Assembly: GCF_000816495.1 (NCBI RefSeq)
Contig: NZ_JXBK01000001.1
Span: 2,073,046-2,115,906 of the forward strand
Direction: 5' to 3'
Length of the DNA stretch: 42,861 nucleotides
Source: Acinetobacter harbinensis
GTDB taxonomy: Bacteria; Pseudomonadota; Gammaproteobacteria; Pseudomonadales; Moraxellaceae
The position numbers and the translations under genes are program-made. The notes beneath the pieces were generated by a model. That model had not been told where the DNA came from. It saw only the letters and a list, made by a program, of their open reading frames with translations, and made no database searches. Below are positions 32,851 through 42,212 of the stretch, one piece after another (the first letter of the stretch is position 1; every line of letters starts with the position of its first letter).

Positions 32851-33066
32851 ATGATTTATTTGGTTAGAAAAGTGGTTTGTGGAGATCCACAATCTCCTAT
32901 ATATGCCACCACCAACGAAGAAAAAGCGCTGCAAATTTACCGTGAAGTAAAACAAGATTTTCTGGATAATTTTGAGTGGCTTGAAGTGGTCTCAGTACAA
33001 GAAGATGAATTTAATATTCAGTCGGATCACATCAATCAAATACTCACCAGCTATACCGAAAAATAA
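32851..33066 (+). CDS. Hypothetical protein, 71 aa
   Basis: A 71-aa acidic protein with the best ribosome binding site of this islet (AAAGGAGAG, 6 nt before ATG), so it is very likely translated. It begins with a beta-strand-like MIYLVRKVVCGDP, has a helix NEEKALQIYREVKQDFL, and another strand WLEVVSVQ: a small alpha/beta protein. The layout suggests one compact domain. I know no family. It stands alone, between gene-free gaps. Confidence 0.65.
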   Translation: MIYLVRKVVCGDPQSPIYATTNEEKALQIYREVKQDFLDNFEWLEVVSVQEDEFNIQSDHINQILTSYTEK

Positions 33067-33254
33067 TCTTTTCGCCTAGATCTTTAAGGTTTAGATTTTT
33101 ACATTGACGCCATGACAACATATTTACTTCAGCACAGCTGACACGAGTAAACGGTTAATATCTTCAGTGACTGATGAAAAGATCAGCTTGTTTGACACAA
33201 AAGATTCATAAAATTAAAGTATGCTATGGGTTTAAAATTTTGAGTTTAATCGAA

Positions 33255-33491
33255 ATGCCCAACATTAATATCAAAAAGCTAGATCGACTTGTGAGTGATG
33301 CACTCGCAAAAAATCAAACGCCTGAAAAAATATTACTGGGTTATAAAACGTATGGCGAACTGATGAAAGATCGTAAGTTCTTTGAAGACGTCGCCGGTTC
33401 TGCGATGGATCCGAATAAACGCACCTATAAAAAAATTAAAATCAGAGTCACTCAAGACGATTATCAATTTGAAATAAAGTGCTCAAATTAA
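33255..33491 (+). CDS. Hypothetical protein, 78 aa
   Basis: From ATG 33255 the product is 78 aa, basic, with a helical first half (KKLDRLVSDALAKNQTPEKIL) and a beta-rich end (RTYKKIKIRVTQDDYQFEIK). The frame is open to ATG 33174, which would add 27 residues (basic with two cysteines). Neither start has a convincing ribosome binding site. The conserved-looking KDRKFFEDVAGSAMDPNKR stretch suggests a real protein. The family is unknown to me. A perfect terminator follows. Confidence 0.55.
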   Translation: MPNINIKKLDRLVSDALAKNQTPEKILLGYKTYGELMKDRKFFEDVAGSAMDPNKRTYKKIKIRVTQDDYQFEIKCSN

Positions 33492-33511
33492 TAGCGCTAT
33501 AAAATAATTCG

Positions 33512-33537
33512 AACCCGATCTATCGATCGGGTTTTTA
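33512..33537 (+). terminator. Terminator of the 78-aa gene
   Basis: AACCCGATC (33512-33520) pairs perfectly with GATCGGGTT (33525-33533) around TATC, followed by TTTTATT. Confidence 0.85.
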
Positions 33538-33575
33538 TTGTGATTGTTGCGAATTTCTTAGAAAAAATAAGCAAA

Positions 33576-33609
33576 ATTGTATACAATATTAAGAATATTC
33601 GTATACAAT
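33576..33609 (+). promoter_or_regulatory. Promoter covered by GntR-type palindromes
   Basis: ATTGTATACAAT (33576-33587) is a perfect 12-bp palindrome, and GTATACAAT recurs at 33601-33609, 22 bp (two helical turns) away. TTGTAT in the first and TATACA in the second lie 18 bp apart and could be the -35 and -10 of a plus-strand promoter. The palindrome has the form bound by GntR/FadR-type regulators; I recall this same 12-mer for MdcY of Acinetobacter. No such regulator gene is in the window. Confidence 0.5.
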
Positions 33610-33613
33610 ACAT

Positions 33614-33693
33614 CCAGATATTAAATACAGTCTCTCGTGAAGCCGATTATTGGTTTATGGCCTGCAACTTTCCCAAGATGCAGGTCTTTTTTT
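33614..33693 (+). ncRNA. Candidate regulated small RNA, about 80 nt
   Basis: Predicted to start just after the GntR-overlapped promoter and to end at a strong terminator: GGCCTGCA-A-CTT (33659-33670) pairs with AAG-A-TGCAGGTC (33675-33686) around TCCC with one internal A-A mismatch, followed by seven T. No frame with a ribosome binding site lies inside; a GTG frame at 33639 runs through the terminator. The transcript is inferred from sequence signals only. Confidence 0.45.
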
Positions 33694-34025
33694 ATCTCAA
33701 GTTTAATTAAATTCGATGGCTTTAAATGTCAGCTGAAAACAGATAAATCACTCAGGGACTCAATGCAATGTATAAGATTTTTTAGATCAGACAATGATGC
33801 AAGATAGCTTTAGGCTGACTTAATCAAATCTGGATTGATCAGCATACTGCACGCCATAGCGCGAACTCACATCAGTTTGATGAACACTGTATAATATTGC
33901 TGATTAATGTATCACGCTAAAATATTGAATTTTTTATCTGCTATCAAGCACGCCGTGAGAAGATCGGCATAGCCACCACGCATTAAATTTCGTAGAATAG
34001 CTCTTTTACCCTCTGGTGCTTTTCA
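33694..34025. other. Gap upstream of nudJ
   Basis: About 330 bp without a credible gene. The best -10 candidates reading toward nudJ are TATAAT at 33890-33895 and TAGAAT near 33993, both with poor -35 boxes. Confidence 0.35.
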
Positions 34026-34511
34026 ATGACCGCTTGGACTGCTCACATTACGGTTGCCACCGTGATTGAAAAAAATGGTAAATTCCTGTTTGTTGAAGAA
34101 CATACTGAGGGCGTCACCCATACGGTGTTTAATCAACCGGCCGGTCATGTGGAATGCGGCGAAACCTTAATTGAAGCTGCAATTCGCGAGACCATGGAAG
34201 AAACAGGCTATGAGGTTGAAATTGAAGCCTTGCTGGGTATCTATACCTACACTCCGCCCATGTTTGCTGATCGTACTTATTATCGATTTTGCTTTTTAGC
34301 ACGTGATATTCAACATCATCTAGATGCTGCACTTGATCCGGATATTCTGCGTGCTGTGTGGATGAGTCTAGATGAGTTACAAACATGCGCACGTGTGCGT
34401 AGTCCGCTGGTAATTAAAGCCGTGCAGGATGCTTTGTCTAGTCAGAAATACCCTTTATCGCTCGTTTATGAGCACCAAAATTCTCCCTTTATTTCAAATT
34501 TGGATGCCTAG
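34026..34511 (+). CDS. nudJ: Nudix hydrolase, NudJ-like
   Basis: A 161-aa Nudix hydrolase. The Nudix box GX5EX7REUXEEXGU is complete ([20 protein letters not shown], then TGYEV), giving the metal site for pyrophosphate hydrolysis. In E. coli NudJ removes phosphates from nucleoside di/triphosphates and HMP-PP and is followed by mnmA, hflD and purB. The same order is kept here, which supports the symbol. The stop lies 4 nt before the mnmA start. Confidence 0.9.
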   Translation: MTAWTAHITVATVIEKNGKFLFVEEHTEGVTHTVFNQPAGHVECGETLIEAAIRETMEETGYEVEIEALLGIYTYTPPMFADRTYYRFCFLARDIQHHLDAALDPDILRAVWMSLDELQTCARVRSPLVIKAVQDALSSQKYPLSLVYEHQNSPFISNLDA

Positions 34512-34515
34512 TCCT

Positions 34516-35649
34516 ATGCAACAACGTGTCATCGTCGGTATGTCTGGTGGTGTAGATTCTTCTGTTTCTGCCGCCCTTCTTCTTCAACAAGGCTATCAAG
34601 TTGAAGGTCTTTTCATGAAAAACTGGGAAGAAGATGATGGTACGGAATACTGTACGGCCATGGAAGACTTGGCCGATGCACAAGCGGTGTGCGATAAAAT
34701 TGGTATTAAACTACATACCGCCAACTTTGCCATGGAATACTGGGATCGGGTATTCGAGCACTTTTTAGCTGAATATGCAGCTGGCCGTACGCCTAACCCT
34801 GATATTTTATGCAATAAAGAAATTAAATTTCGTGCCTTTTTAGATCATGCGATAAATTTAGGGGCAGATTTTATTGCCACCGGTCACTATTGCCGCCGCG
34901 GTGAAACCGCAACCAATTCACGCGGTGAACAGTACGCTCCATTACTGCGTGGACTAGACAACAACAAAGATCAAACCTATTTTTTACATGCCGTGCATGG
35001 CCGTGAAATTAATAAAACCTTATTCCCTGTTGGGGCAATTGAAAAACCTGAAGTGCGCAGAATTGCGGAAGACTTGGGTTTAGCGACCGCCAAGAAAAAA
35101 GATTCTACCGGTATTTGTTTTATTGGTGAACGTCGTTTTAATGACTTTTTAAAACAATACTTGCCAGCACAAGCGGGAAAAATTTATCTCGATACTGGTA
35201 AAGAGGTTGGTGAACATCACGGCTTAATGTACTATACGCTCGGTCAACGTGGTGGCATCGGCTTAGGTGGTCTCAAAGGCGAATCTGAAGGCGCATGGTT
35301 TGTTTTGTATAAAGATATTGAAAATAATCGTCTAGTGATTGGTCAAGGTCATGAACATCCACTCATGCAAAGCACGGTGCTTTGGAGTGAAAGCATTGAC
35401 TGGGTGGCCGGTGAACAAGATATTCCAGCAACGGGTTTCCGTTGTACTGCAAAAACCCGTTATCGCCAACCCGATCAAACGTGTACTATTTATAAAGATA
35501 GCTTAACAGATCACGCTGTACGGGTTGAGTTTGACGAACCGCAACGTGCGGTAACCCCTGGACAAAGTGTGGTGTTCTACACAGATGAAGTTTGTTTGGG
35601 TGGCGGTGTGATTCATCATACCAATGCGCCAAAACCTGATTTTATTTAA
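34516..35649 (+). CDS. mnmA: tRNA-specific 2-thiouridylase MnmA
   Basis: A 377-aa enzyme from ATG 34516, just ahead of the ATP pyrophosphatase loop SGGVDSS (residues 10-16). The nucleophile and persulfide cysteines are Cys99 ([11 protein letters not shown]) and Cys201 ([10 protein letters not shown]). It thiolates U34 of tRNA-Lys, -Glu and -Gln with sulfur from the Tus relay. The frame is open upstream through the nudJ end, and ATG 34504 is an alternative start. No strong ribosome binding site is visible, so translation is probably coupled to nudJ. hflD follows after 15 nt. Confidence 0.96.
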   Translation: MQQRVIVGMSGGVDSSVSAALLLQQGYQVEGLFMKNWEEDDGTEYCTAMEDLADAQAVCDKIGIKLHTANFAMEYWDRVFEHFLAEYAAGRTPNPDILCNKEIKFRAFLDHAINLGADFIATGHYCRRGETATNSRGEQYAPLLRGLDNNKDQTYFLHAVHGREINKTLFPVGAIEKPEVRRIAEDLGLATAKKKDSTGICFIGERRFNDFLKQYLPAQAGKIYLDTGKEVGEHHGLMYYTLGQRGGIGLGGLKGESEGAWFVLYKDIENNRLVIGQGHEHPLMQSTVLWSESIDWVAGEQDIPATGFRCTAKTRYRQPDQTCTIYKDSLTDHAVRVEFDEPQRAVTPGQSVVFYTDEVCLGGGVIHHTNAPKPDFI

Positions 35650-35664
35650 AAGGAAGTGATTGGC

Positions 35665-36396
35665 ATGGCTGAGTTACCCTTTCAACAGCCTCAGACTTTA
35701 AATACTCGTCAAAACCGTTCTTTGGCGTTGGCAGCTGTGTTTCAATCGACGCAGCTGACCCACATGACAGCCATGGCCGGACAACACAGTATTGGTGAAA
35801 GTGGTAACTTTTATTTAGAACAACTGATTAAAGCCAGCTTAAACATTTGGCCAAGCGCCAATCAATCCTGCCAAACCCTCGATTTTTTCAATCAATTGTC
35901 CGATTTATCTTTAGGCTTAAAAACCTTAGAAGACAGCATTAATCAGCCATTTAACCCCTCTCCTAAATCCCGTTTACCGAAACTCTCCAACACCAAACTG
36001 CCGATGAGCTATGCCATGGCGTTGCTGCAATTAGAAAAAAAAGTCTATAGCAATCCTAAATTCGTTGAAATTATTGAACAATCACAGCAAAAAATTCTGA
36101 AGCAATTGTCTTTTTTTGATCATAACTATTTACATCCCAGTATTATTGCCAATCTTGCGCAAACCTATGTCGATACTGCCGGACAAATTAATCCACGTAT
36201 TATGGTCAAAGGCAACGCGCAAGCGTTTAAAGATGCCTCGCACACCAATCGTATTCGCGCTTCGTTATTTACCGGTCTACAAATGGCGCATTTATGGCGT
36301 CAAATGGGTGGTAGCTCATGGAGTATGATTTTTAGTAAGCGCAAGCTACTTCAAGACATTCAAGATCTTGCTCGTTTACAGTATCAGGTGGTTTAA
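35665..36396 (+). CDS. hflD: High frequency lysogenization protein HflD homolog
   Basis: A 243-aa mostly helical protein of the HflD/UPF0274 family, recognised by the start ([21 protein letters not shown]), the central helices and the mnmA-hflD-purB context. E. coli HflD is a peripheral membrane protein that binds phage lambda CII; its general role is unclear. AAAAGGAAG lies 8 nt before ATG 35665. A GTG at 35656 is in frame but too close to that sequence. It is about 30 aa longer than the E. coli protein. Confidence 0.9.
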   Translation: MAELPFQQPQTLNTRQNRSLALAAVFQSTQLTHMTAMAGQHSIGESGNFYLEQLIKASLNIWPSANQSCQTLDFFNQLSDLSLGLKTLEDSINQPFNPSPKSRLPKLSNTKLPMSYAMALLQLEKKVYSNPKFVEIIEQSQQKILKQLSFFDHNYLHPSIIANLAQTYVDTAGQINPRIMVKGNAQAFKDASHTNRIRASLFTGLQMAHLWRQMGGSSWSMIFSKRKLLQDIQDLARLQYQVV

Positions 36397-36442
36397 CTGA
36401 TGCCGTTTCGGGCTTTGTTGTACGTTTAATTCCAAAGTTTAG

Positions 36443-37840
<1,398 letters not shown>

Positions 37841-37868
37841 TTTCTTCATGGATTGAATTTTACTGATA

Positions 37869-37897
37869 AAAAGCGAAGCTCCGGCTTCGTTTTTTTA
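37869..37897 (+). terminator. Terminator of purB
   Basis: CGAAGC (37874-37879) pairs with GCTTCG (37884-37889) around a TCCG tetraloop, with AAAAAG before and eight T after. Confidence 0.88.
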
Positions 37898-37934
37898 TTA
37901 TACTTTGCAATATTTTATAGTTGAAAATTACACA

Positions 37935-38576
37935 ATGATTGAATATCAACTGACGTTGAAACACTGGCTTGTTTTAGCGCTACTAGCCATTGCGGTGATC
38001 ATTGCAACTATTCAACCACTAGAATTTTCTGCTTATCTATTGCATCAAATTGGCACCGTTTTAATGTTAATAGTGCTGTTTATCTGTTTAAAAAAAATTG
38101 GACTCAGCTTTTATAGTTTTTGCTTTTATAATTTATTCTTACTGATTCATATTCTGGGTGCGCATTATCTGTATTCGTATGTGCCTTATAACGAATGGTT
38201 TCAACAGTTATTTAATGTTGATTTAAACCAGTCGATGAACTGGACGCGTAATATGTATGATCGTTTGGTACATCTTAGCTATGGTATTTTGCTGTATCCA
38301 TTTTTCTACCGGCTATTTCAAGTGTGGCTGCCAAGCCTTAAAGCATCAGTTATTTTATTATTGGTCATTCAATTTGTCATGGCCAGCAGTCTCATTTATG
38401 AATGGTTAGAATGGTGGATTGCACTGGGTTTATCACCGACAGATGCTGAAAATTATAATGGACAACAAGGTGATATTTGGGATGCGCACACCGATATGTT
38501 CTTGGCAACGCTGGGCGCCATCTTAAGCGGTACATTGCTGTTTAGACATAACAATAAAAGCTCAATCCACAACTAA
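37935..38576 (+). CDS. DUF2238 (YjdF-like) inner-membrane protein
   Basis: A 213-aa membrane protein with about five to six helices. The family hallmarks are NMYDRLVHLSYGILLYP, YEWLEWW and the conserved Gln/Asp stretch GQQGDIWDAHTDMFLATLGA, typical of YjdF/DUF2238. The function is unknown; the conserved His/Asp/Glu residues near the membrane suggest metal or proton chemistry. I use ATG 37935 (a TTG at 37905 opens the frame). TATACT at about 37899 may be the -10 box. Confidence 0.85.
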   Translation: MIEYQLTLKHWLVLALLAIAVIIATIQPLEFSAYLLHQIGTVLMLIVLFICLKKIGLSFYSFCFYNLFLLIHILGAHYLYSYVPYNEWFQQLFNVDLNQSMNWTRNMYDRLVHLSYGILLYPFFYRLFQVWLPSLKASVILLLVIQFVMASSLIYEWLEWWIALGLSPTDAENYNGQQGDIWDAHTDMFLATLGAILSGTLLFRHNNKSSIHN

Positions 38577-38612
38577 AAAAAAGCCCATCGGTTAAAGATG
38601 GGCTTTTTTATT
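38574..38612. terminator. Bidirectional terminator between yjdF-like and sohB
   Basis: AAAAAGCCCATC (38578-38589) pairs perfectly with GATGGGCTTTTT (38597-38608) around a 7-nt loop. It overlaps the yjdF-like stop and lies 22 bp past the sohB stop. Confidence 0.88.
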
Positions 38613-38633
38613 TAAAAAGGTGGCTTTTTAAGC

Positions 38634-39596
38634 TTATAAGCGTGGATCACGCATTTGTACTAAGTTTGCATTGGCTTTGGTTAAACTCTCCAAAACTTTA
38701 TTCATCACCGCAGGCACTAAACTATCTGCCATGTGTGCGGCTTGTAAACCTAATTTCTCACCTAAAGTTGGCTTACGACGCGTATCAATCACATAGACAT
38801 CATGCTGTGCCAACAAGCTAAGTAAGTATTCATCCGATGTTTGCAGGGTATCAACCAAGTTGAGTTCTAGCGCATCTTTACCGTACCAATGCTCCCCCGT
38901 AGCCACCTGTTCAACATTTAATTGCGGACGATATTTTTCCACAAAATGTTTGAATAGTTCATGCGTTTGCTGCAACTCTTGTTCAAATTTGGCTTTACCC
39001 TCTTCGGTATTTTCACCAAACATGGTCACTGTGCGTTTAAATTCACCGGCAGTATACAATTCAAAATCGACATGATGCTCTTTAAGCAAGCGATTAAAGT
39101 TAGGCACTTGCGCGACCACACCAATTGAGCCGACCACCGCAAAAGGTGCAGAAACAATTTCATTGGCAATACAGGCCATCATGTAACCGCCACTGGCTGC
39201 AACTTTATCGACACAAATGGTCAGGTTAAAACCAGCATCACGCAAACGCACCAATTGGGCAGCTGCCAAGCCATAGCCATGTACCATACCGCCCGGACTT
39301 TCTAAACGCAGCACCATACGATCACGTCCAGCTTTGGCGGTGGCTAAAATAAGTGTAATTTCTTCACGTAGATGCTCTACCGCAGATGCGGCGACATCGC
39401 CTTTAAAATCGAGAATATAGACTTTTTGATTATTTTTCTTACGTAAACGTGCTTCTTTAGAGAGCTGCTGTGCCAGTTGTAGTAATTCAAATTTCGATGC
39501 TGTGGTATGCGCAATTTTTTTACGTTGTTCATTTAAACGCGCATTTAAATGGGTAATGCGAATTTCAGCGGCCAATTTAGGGGTATGGAATAACAT
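38634..39596 (-). CDS. sohB: SohB-like S49 peptidase without membrane anchor
   Basis: A 320-aa serine protease of the S49/SppA class, close to E. coli SohB: KVYILDFKGD, RLESPGGMVHGYGLAA, DKVAASGGYMMAC (nucleophile Ser in ASGG), GSIGVVAQVPNFNRLL, TAGEFKRT (Lys general-base region) and GEHWYG. S49 enzymes cut peptides or membrane-protein remnants. E. coli SohB starts with a membrane helix. This one starts with a charged, helical segment (AEIRITHLNARLNEQRKKIA) and no hydrophobic stretch, so it may be cytosolic or bound to a partner. The ATG has GAGAAATC upstream. Confidence 0.9.
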   Translation of the reverse strand: MLFHTPKLAAEIRITHLNARLNEQRKKIAHTTASKFELLQLAQQLSKEARLRKKNNQKVYILDFKGDVAASAVEHLREEITLILATAKAGRDRMVLRLESPGGMVHGYGLAAAQLVRLRDAGFNLTICVDKVAASGGYMMACIANEIVSAPFAVVGSIGVVAQVPNFNRLLKEHHVDFELYTAGEFKRTVTMFGENTEEGKAKFEQELQQTHELFKHFVEKYRPQLNVEQVATGEHWYGKDALELNLVDTLQTSDEYLLSLLAQHDVYVIDTRRKPTLGEKLGLQAAHMADSLVPAVMNKVLESLTKANANLVQMRDPRL

Positions 39597-39895
39597 ATAA
39601 AATGATTTCTCTAATTGTATGTACAGTTGTCTTTAACATGAGGCCAAAAGCATTCAAATTCAATATGAGTTTTATAAATGACCAGTCATTTAATTTTTCT
39701 GCTCTATTTTTCAGTGAAAATCGTAGCCATTCCCCGCTTATCGTTTTAACCAAAAACTGTACTCAAATACACGCATCTTAAATACTAAAAATGATCAGCC
39801 ATAAAAAACACCCTAATATCGAAACAAAAATGCTTCAGCACTAGAGTGGTAATTTCTACAAGCAGATGATTGTAGGCTTTAAATCGTCTTTTTAA
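39597..39895. other. Intergenic gap between pstB and sohB
   Basis: About 300 bp without a gene. It holds an 18-bp TetR-like palindrome (39675-39692) and a weak terminator-like hairpin downstream of pstB near 39827-39847 (5-bp stem, then TTTTTG on the minus strand). The sohB promoter must lie here but is not obvious. Confidence 0.45.
39675..39692. promoter_or_regulatory. TetR-like operator palindrome upstream of sohB
   Basis: TAAATGAC-CA-GTCATTTA is a perfect 8-bp inverted repeat with two central bases, centred about 90 bp before the sohB start. Its length and TGAC..GTCA core resemble operators of many TetR-family regulators. No TetR gene is next to it. Confidence 0.45.
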
Positions 39896-40810
39896 CTAAC
39901 CGAAACGGCCTGTAATATAGGCTTCGGTCAACTGATGATCCGGCTGCGTAAAAACTTTTTCTGTGGCATTAACTTCAATTAAATCACCCAAATGAAAGTA
40001 AGCAGTACGATCGGAGACACGTGCCGCCTGTTGCATGGAATGCGTCACAATGGCGATGGTATATTGCGTCGACAGCTCAGAAATAAGTTCTTCAATTTTT
40101 GCCGTGGCAATCGGATCCAATGCCGAACATGGCTCATCCATTAAAATTACTTCGGGGCTGACTGCAATGGTGCGGGCAATACATAAACGCTGCTGCTGTC
40201 CACCCGACAGTCCTGTGCCCGGTTGGTTTAAACGATCTTTCACTTCATTCCAGAGGCCTGCTTTATGTAAACTATTTTCAACAATTTCTTCTAAATCATA
40301 TTTATCGCGCGCTAAACCATGCAGTTTTGGACCGTAAGCCACGTTGTCAAAAATAGATTTCGGAAAAGGATTGGGTTTTTGAAAGACCATACCCACTTGC
40401 GCACGCAGCAGCACTACATCCAGACTCGGATCATAAATATCTTGATTATCCAGCATGACTTTGCCGGTGACACGGCAAGAATCAATGGTATCATTCATAC
40501 GGTTTAAGGTACGTAAAAAAGTCGATTTACCACAACCGGACGGCCCAATAAATGCAATCACTTCATTTTCATAGATGTTTAAATCAATGCCTTTAATGGC
40601 CTCTGCTTGACCATAATAAACATGTACATCTGTGGTGCTCAGCTTAACACTGGCCGTTTTAGGCTGCTTTTGTAGCGCTTCTGGCATACTAAATTGAGAA
40701 ATAAAGGAGGTGCTTTTTGACTTTTCATCGACCAATGCGGCATTGGATTGGCTGTGTTGTGGATTCATGAATTGATCCTGCTCTAAAGTTTTTTTCATTT
40801 CAGTCTTCAT
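39896..40810 (-). CDS. pstB: Phosphate ABC transporter ATP-binding protein PstB
   Basis: A 304-aa ATPase of the phosphate importer. Walker [11 protein letters not shown]-loop [10 protein letters not shown] (the PstB form), signature LSGGQQQR, Walker [14 protein letters not shown] and switch His in VTHSMQQ are all present. Compared with E. coli PstB (257 aa) it has about 50 extra N-terminal residues of low complexity. The start at 40810 is well supported by GAGGATAATC. The stop of pstA lies 13 nt upstream. It energises phosphate uptake through PstC and PstA. Confidence 0.97.
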   Translation of the reverse strand: MKTEMKKTLEQDQFMNPQHSQSNAALVDEKSKSTSFISQFSMPEALQKQPKTASVKLSTTDVHVYYGQAEAIKGIDLNIYENEVIAFIGPSGCGKSTFLRTLNRMNDTIDSCRVTGKVMLDNQDIYDPSLDVVLLRAQVGMVFQKPNPFPKSIFDNVAYGPKLHGLARDKYDLEEIVENSLHKAGLWNEVKDRLNQPGTGLSGGQQQRLCIARTIAVSPEVILMDEPCSALDPIATAKIEELISELSTQYTIAIVTHSMQQAARVSDRTAYFHLGDLIEVNATEKVFTQPDHQLTEAYITGRFG

Positions 40811-40823
40811 TGATTATCCTCGT

Positions 40824-42212
40824 TTACCAGCGCACTTCAAATTTCTTACGTAACCAAATGGCCAAGCTGTTTAAACCAACCATCAGTGCCAATAACACAA
40901 TAATGGCCGCGGCAGTACGTCCTTCAAAAAAGTTACGTAATTCATTGCCCTGCCATAAGAAAATTTGTACTGGCAAAGCGGTAGATTGATCCAATGGCGT
41001 CGCCGGTACACTGGCAACAAATGCGCTCATTCCAATTAATAGTAAGGGTGCTGTTTCGCCTAAGGCTTGTGCCACACCAATAATGGCACCGGTTAAGATT
41101 CCGGGAATGGCCAGTGGCAGGACATGGTGAAATATGGTTTGTACGCGAGATGCGCCTAAACCCAATGCTGCTTGACGAATAGAGGGTGGTACGGCTTTCA
41201 GTGAGGCGCGTGTGGTAATAATCACCGTCGGCAGTGTCATTAAACTTAACACCAAACCACCGACCAAAGGTGCAGAGATGGGAAGATGCATCCAACCGAT
41301 AAAAATAGCCGCACCCAGCAAACCAAATACAATGGAAGGTACCGCGGCCAAGTTATTAATATTCACCTCCACCACATCAGTGAGGAAGTTCTTCGGCGCA
41401 AACTCTTCTAGATAAATGGCTGAGGCGACACCGACTGGAATCGAGATAAAAATCACGATACACATCATAAACAAGGAACCGACAATGGCACCCGCCAACC
41501 CTGATGTTGCAGGTGAACTGCGTGAATCGGGATTGGTAAAAATATTGGTATTAAAGGTATTTTCAAGCACACCTTGAGCTTTTAAGCGATCGGCCAATTG
41601 ACGTACTTCTGGACTTAATTGCTGCTGATCATCCGGTAAAGAGCGATCAATATTGCCGGCCAACCACACATCAACATTGGCATCGGCTAAAATATTCAAT
41701 TGTTTTTTCTGACCAATCAAGGCGGGATCTGCCAAGACCAAATCACGTAATCGATAAGTTTCTGAGCTGGTGTATAAGCTGCTCAGTTCATCCCACTGAG
41801 CGGCAACGCTCGGATCTTTGCCAATTAAGCCATTGATAATCAGCGCGTCCCAATCCACTGTGCCCATTTCAGTTTGCCAAGCAATATAACGCTGTTGAAA
41901 CAGTGCGGGTGATTCACCTTCTTTTTGAACTGGTTTTGCACCAACATGAATAATCGTGGGATCAAAATAGATCGGCACGGTCATACTGGTTTGCCAAAAT
42001 GCCGGTAAACCTTTGATTAAAATACTACCAAACAGCAGTATCACAAAAAATAAACCAGTGACGACCGCAGAAAAACCGGAAACACGAAATATCTTTTCAG
42101 TGCGATGGCGTTTGGCTAAAGAACTGGCAATTTTACGTTTACGTTTTTCGCGCAGTTCAGCTGCAACGCGAGCATCCACAGCAGGATTGGGTACAGAATT
42201 AGAAGTGCTCAT
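40824..42212 (-). CDS. pstA: Phosphate ABC transporter permease PstA
   Basis: A 462-aa permease. After a basic N-terminus and one membrane helix (about 46-66) it has a polar region of about 160 residues (70-230) on the periplasmic side. The usual five-helix permease core follows, with the EAA loop (ALGLGASRVQTIFHHVLPLA, then GALGET-like ALGETAPLL). E. coli PstA is about 296 aa and lacks this large loop. ATG 42212 overlaps the pstC stop (ATGA), so the genes are coupled. Confidence 0.93.
   Translation of the reverse strand: MSTSNSVPNPAVDARVAAELREKRKRKIASSLAKRHRTEKIFRVSGFSAVVTGLFFVILLFGSILIKGLPAFWQTSMTVPIYFDPTIIHVGAKPVQKEGESPALFQQRYIAWQTEMGTVDWDALIINGLIGKDPSVAAQWDELSSLYTSSETYRLRDLVLADPALIGQKKQLNILADANVDVWLAGNIDRSLPDDQQQLSPEVRQLADRLKAQGVLENTFNTNIFTNPDSRSSPATSGLAGAIVGSLFMMCIVIFISIPVGVASAIYLEEFAPKNFLTDVVEVNINNLAAVPSIVFGLLGAAIFIGWMHLPISAPLVGGLVLSLMTLPTVIITTRASLKAVPPSIRQAALGLGASRVQTIFHHVLPLAIPGILTGAIIGVAQALGETAPLLLIGMSAFVASVPATPLDQSTALPVQIFLWQGNELRNFFEGRTAAAIIVLLALMVGLNSLAIWLRKKFEVRW

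Noticed and set aside
33639..33812. 57-codon frame from GTG in the second sRNA candidate
   Set aside because: No ribosome binding site, and the frame runs straight through a strong terminator hairpin.
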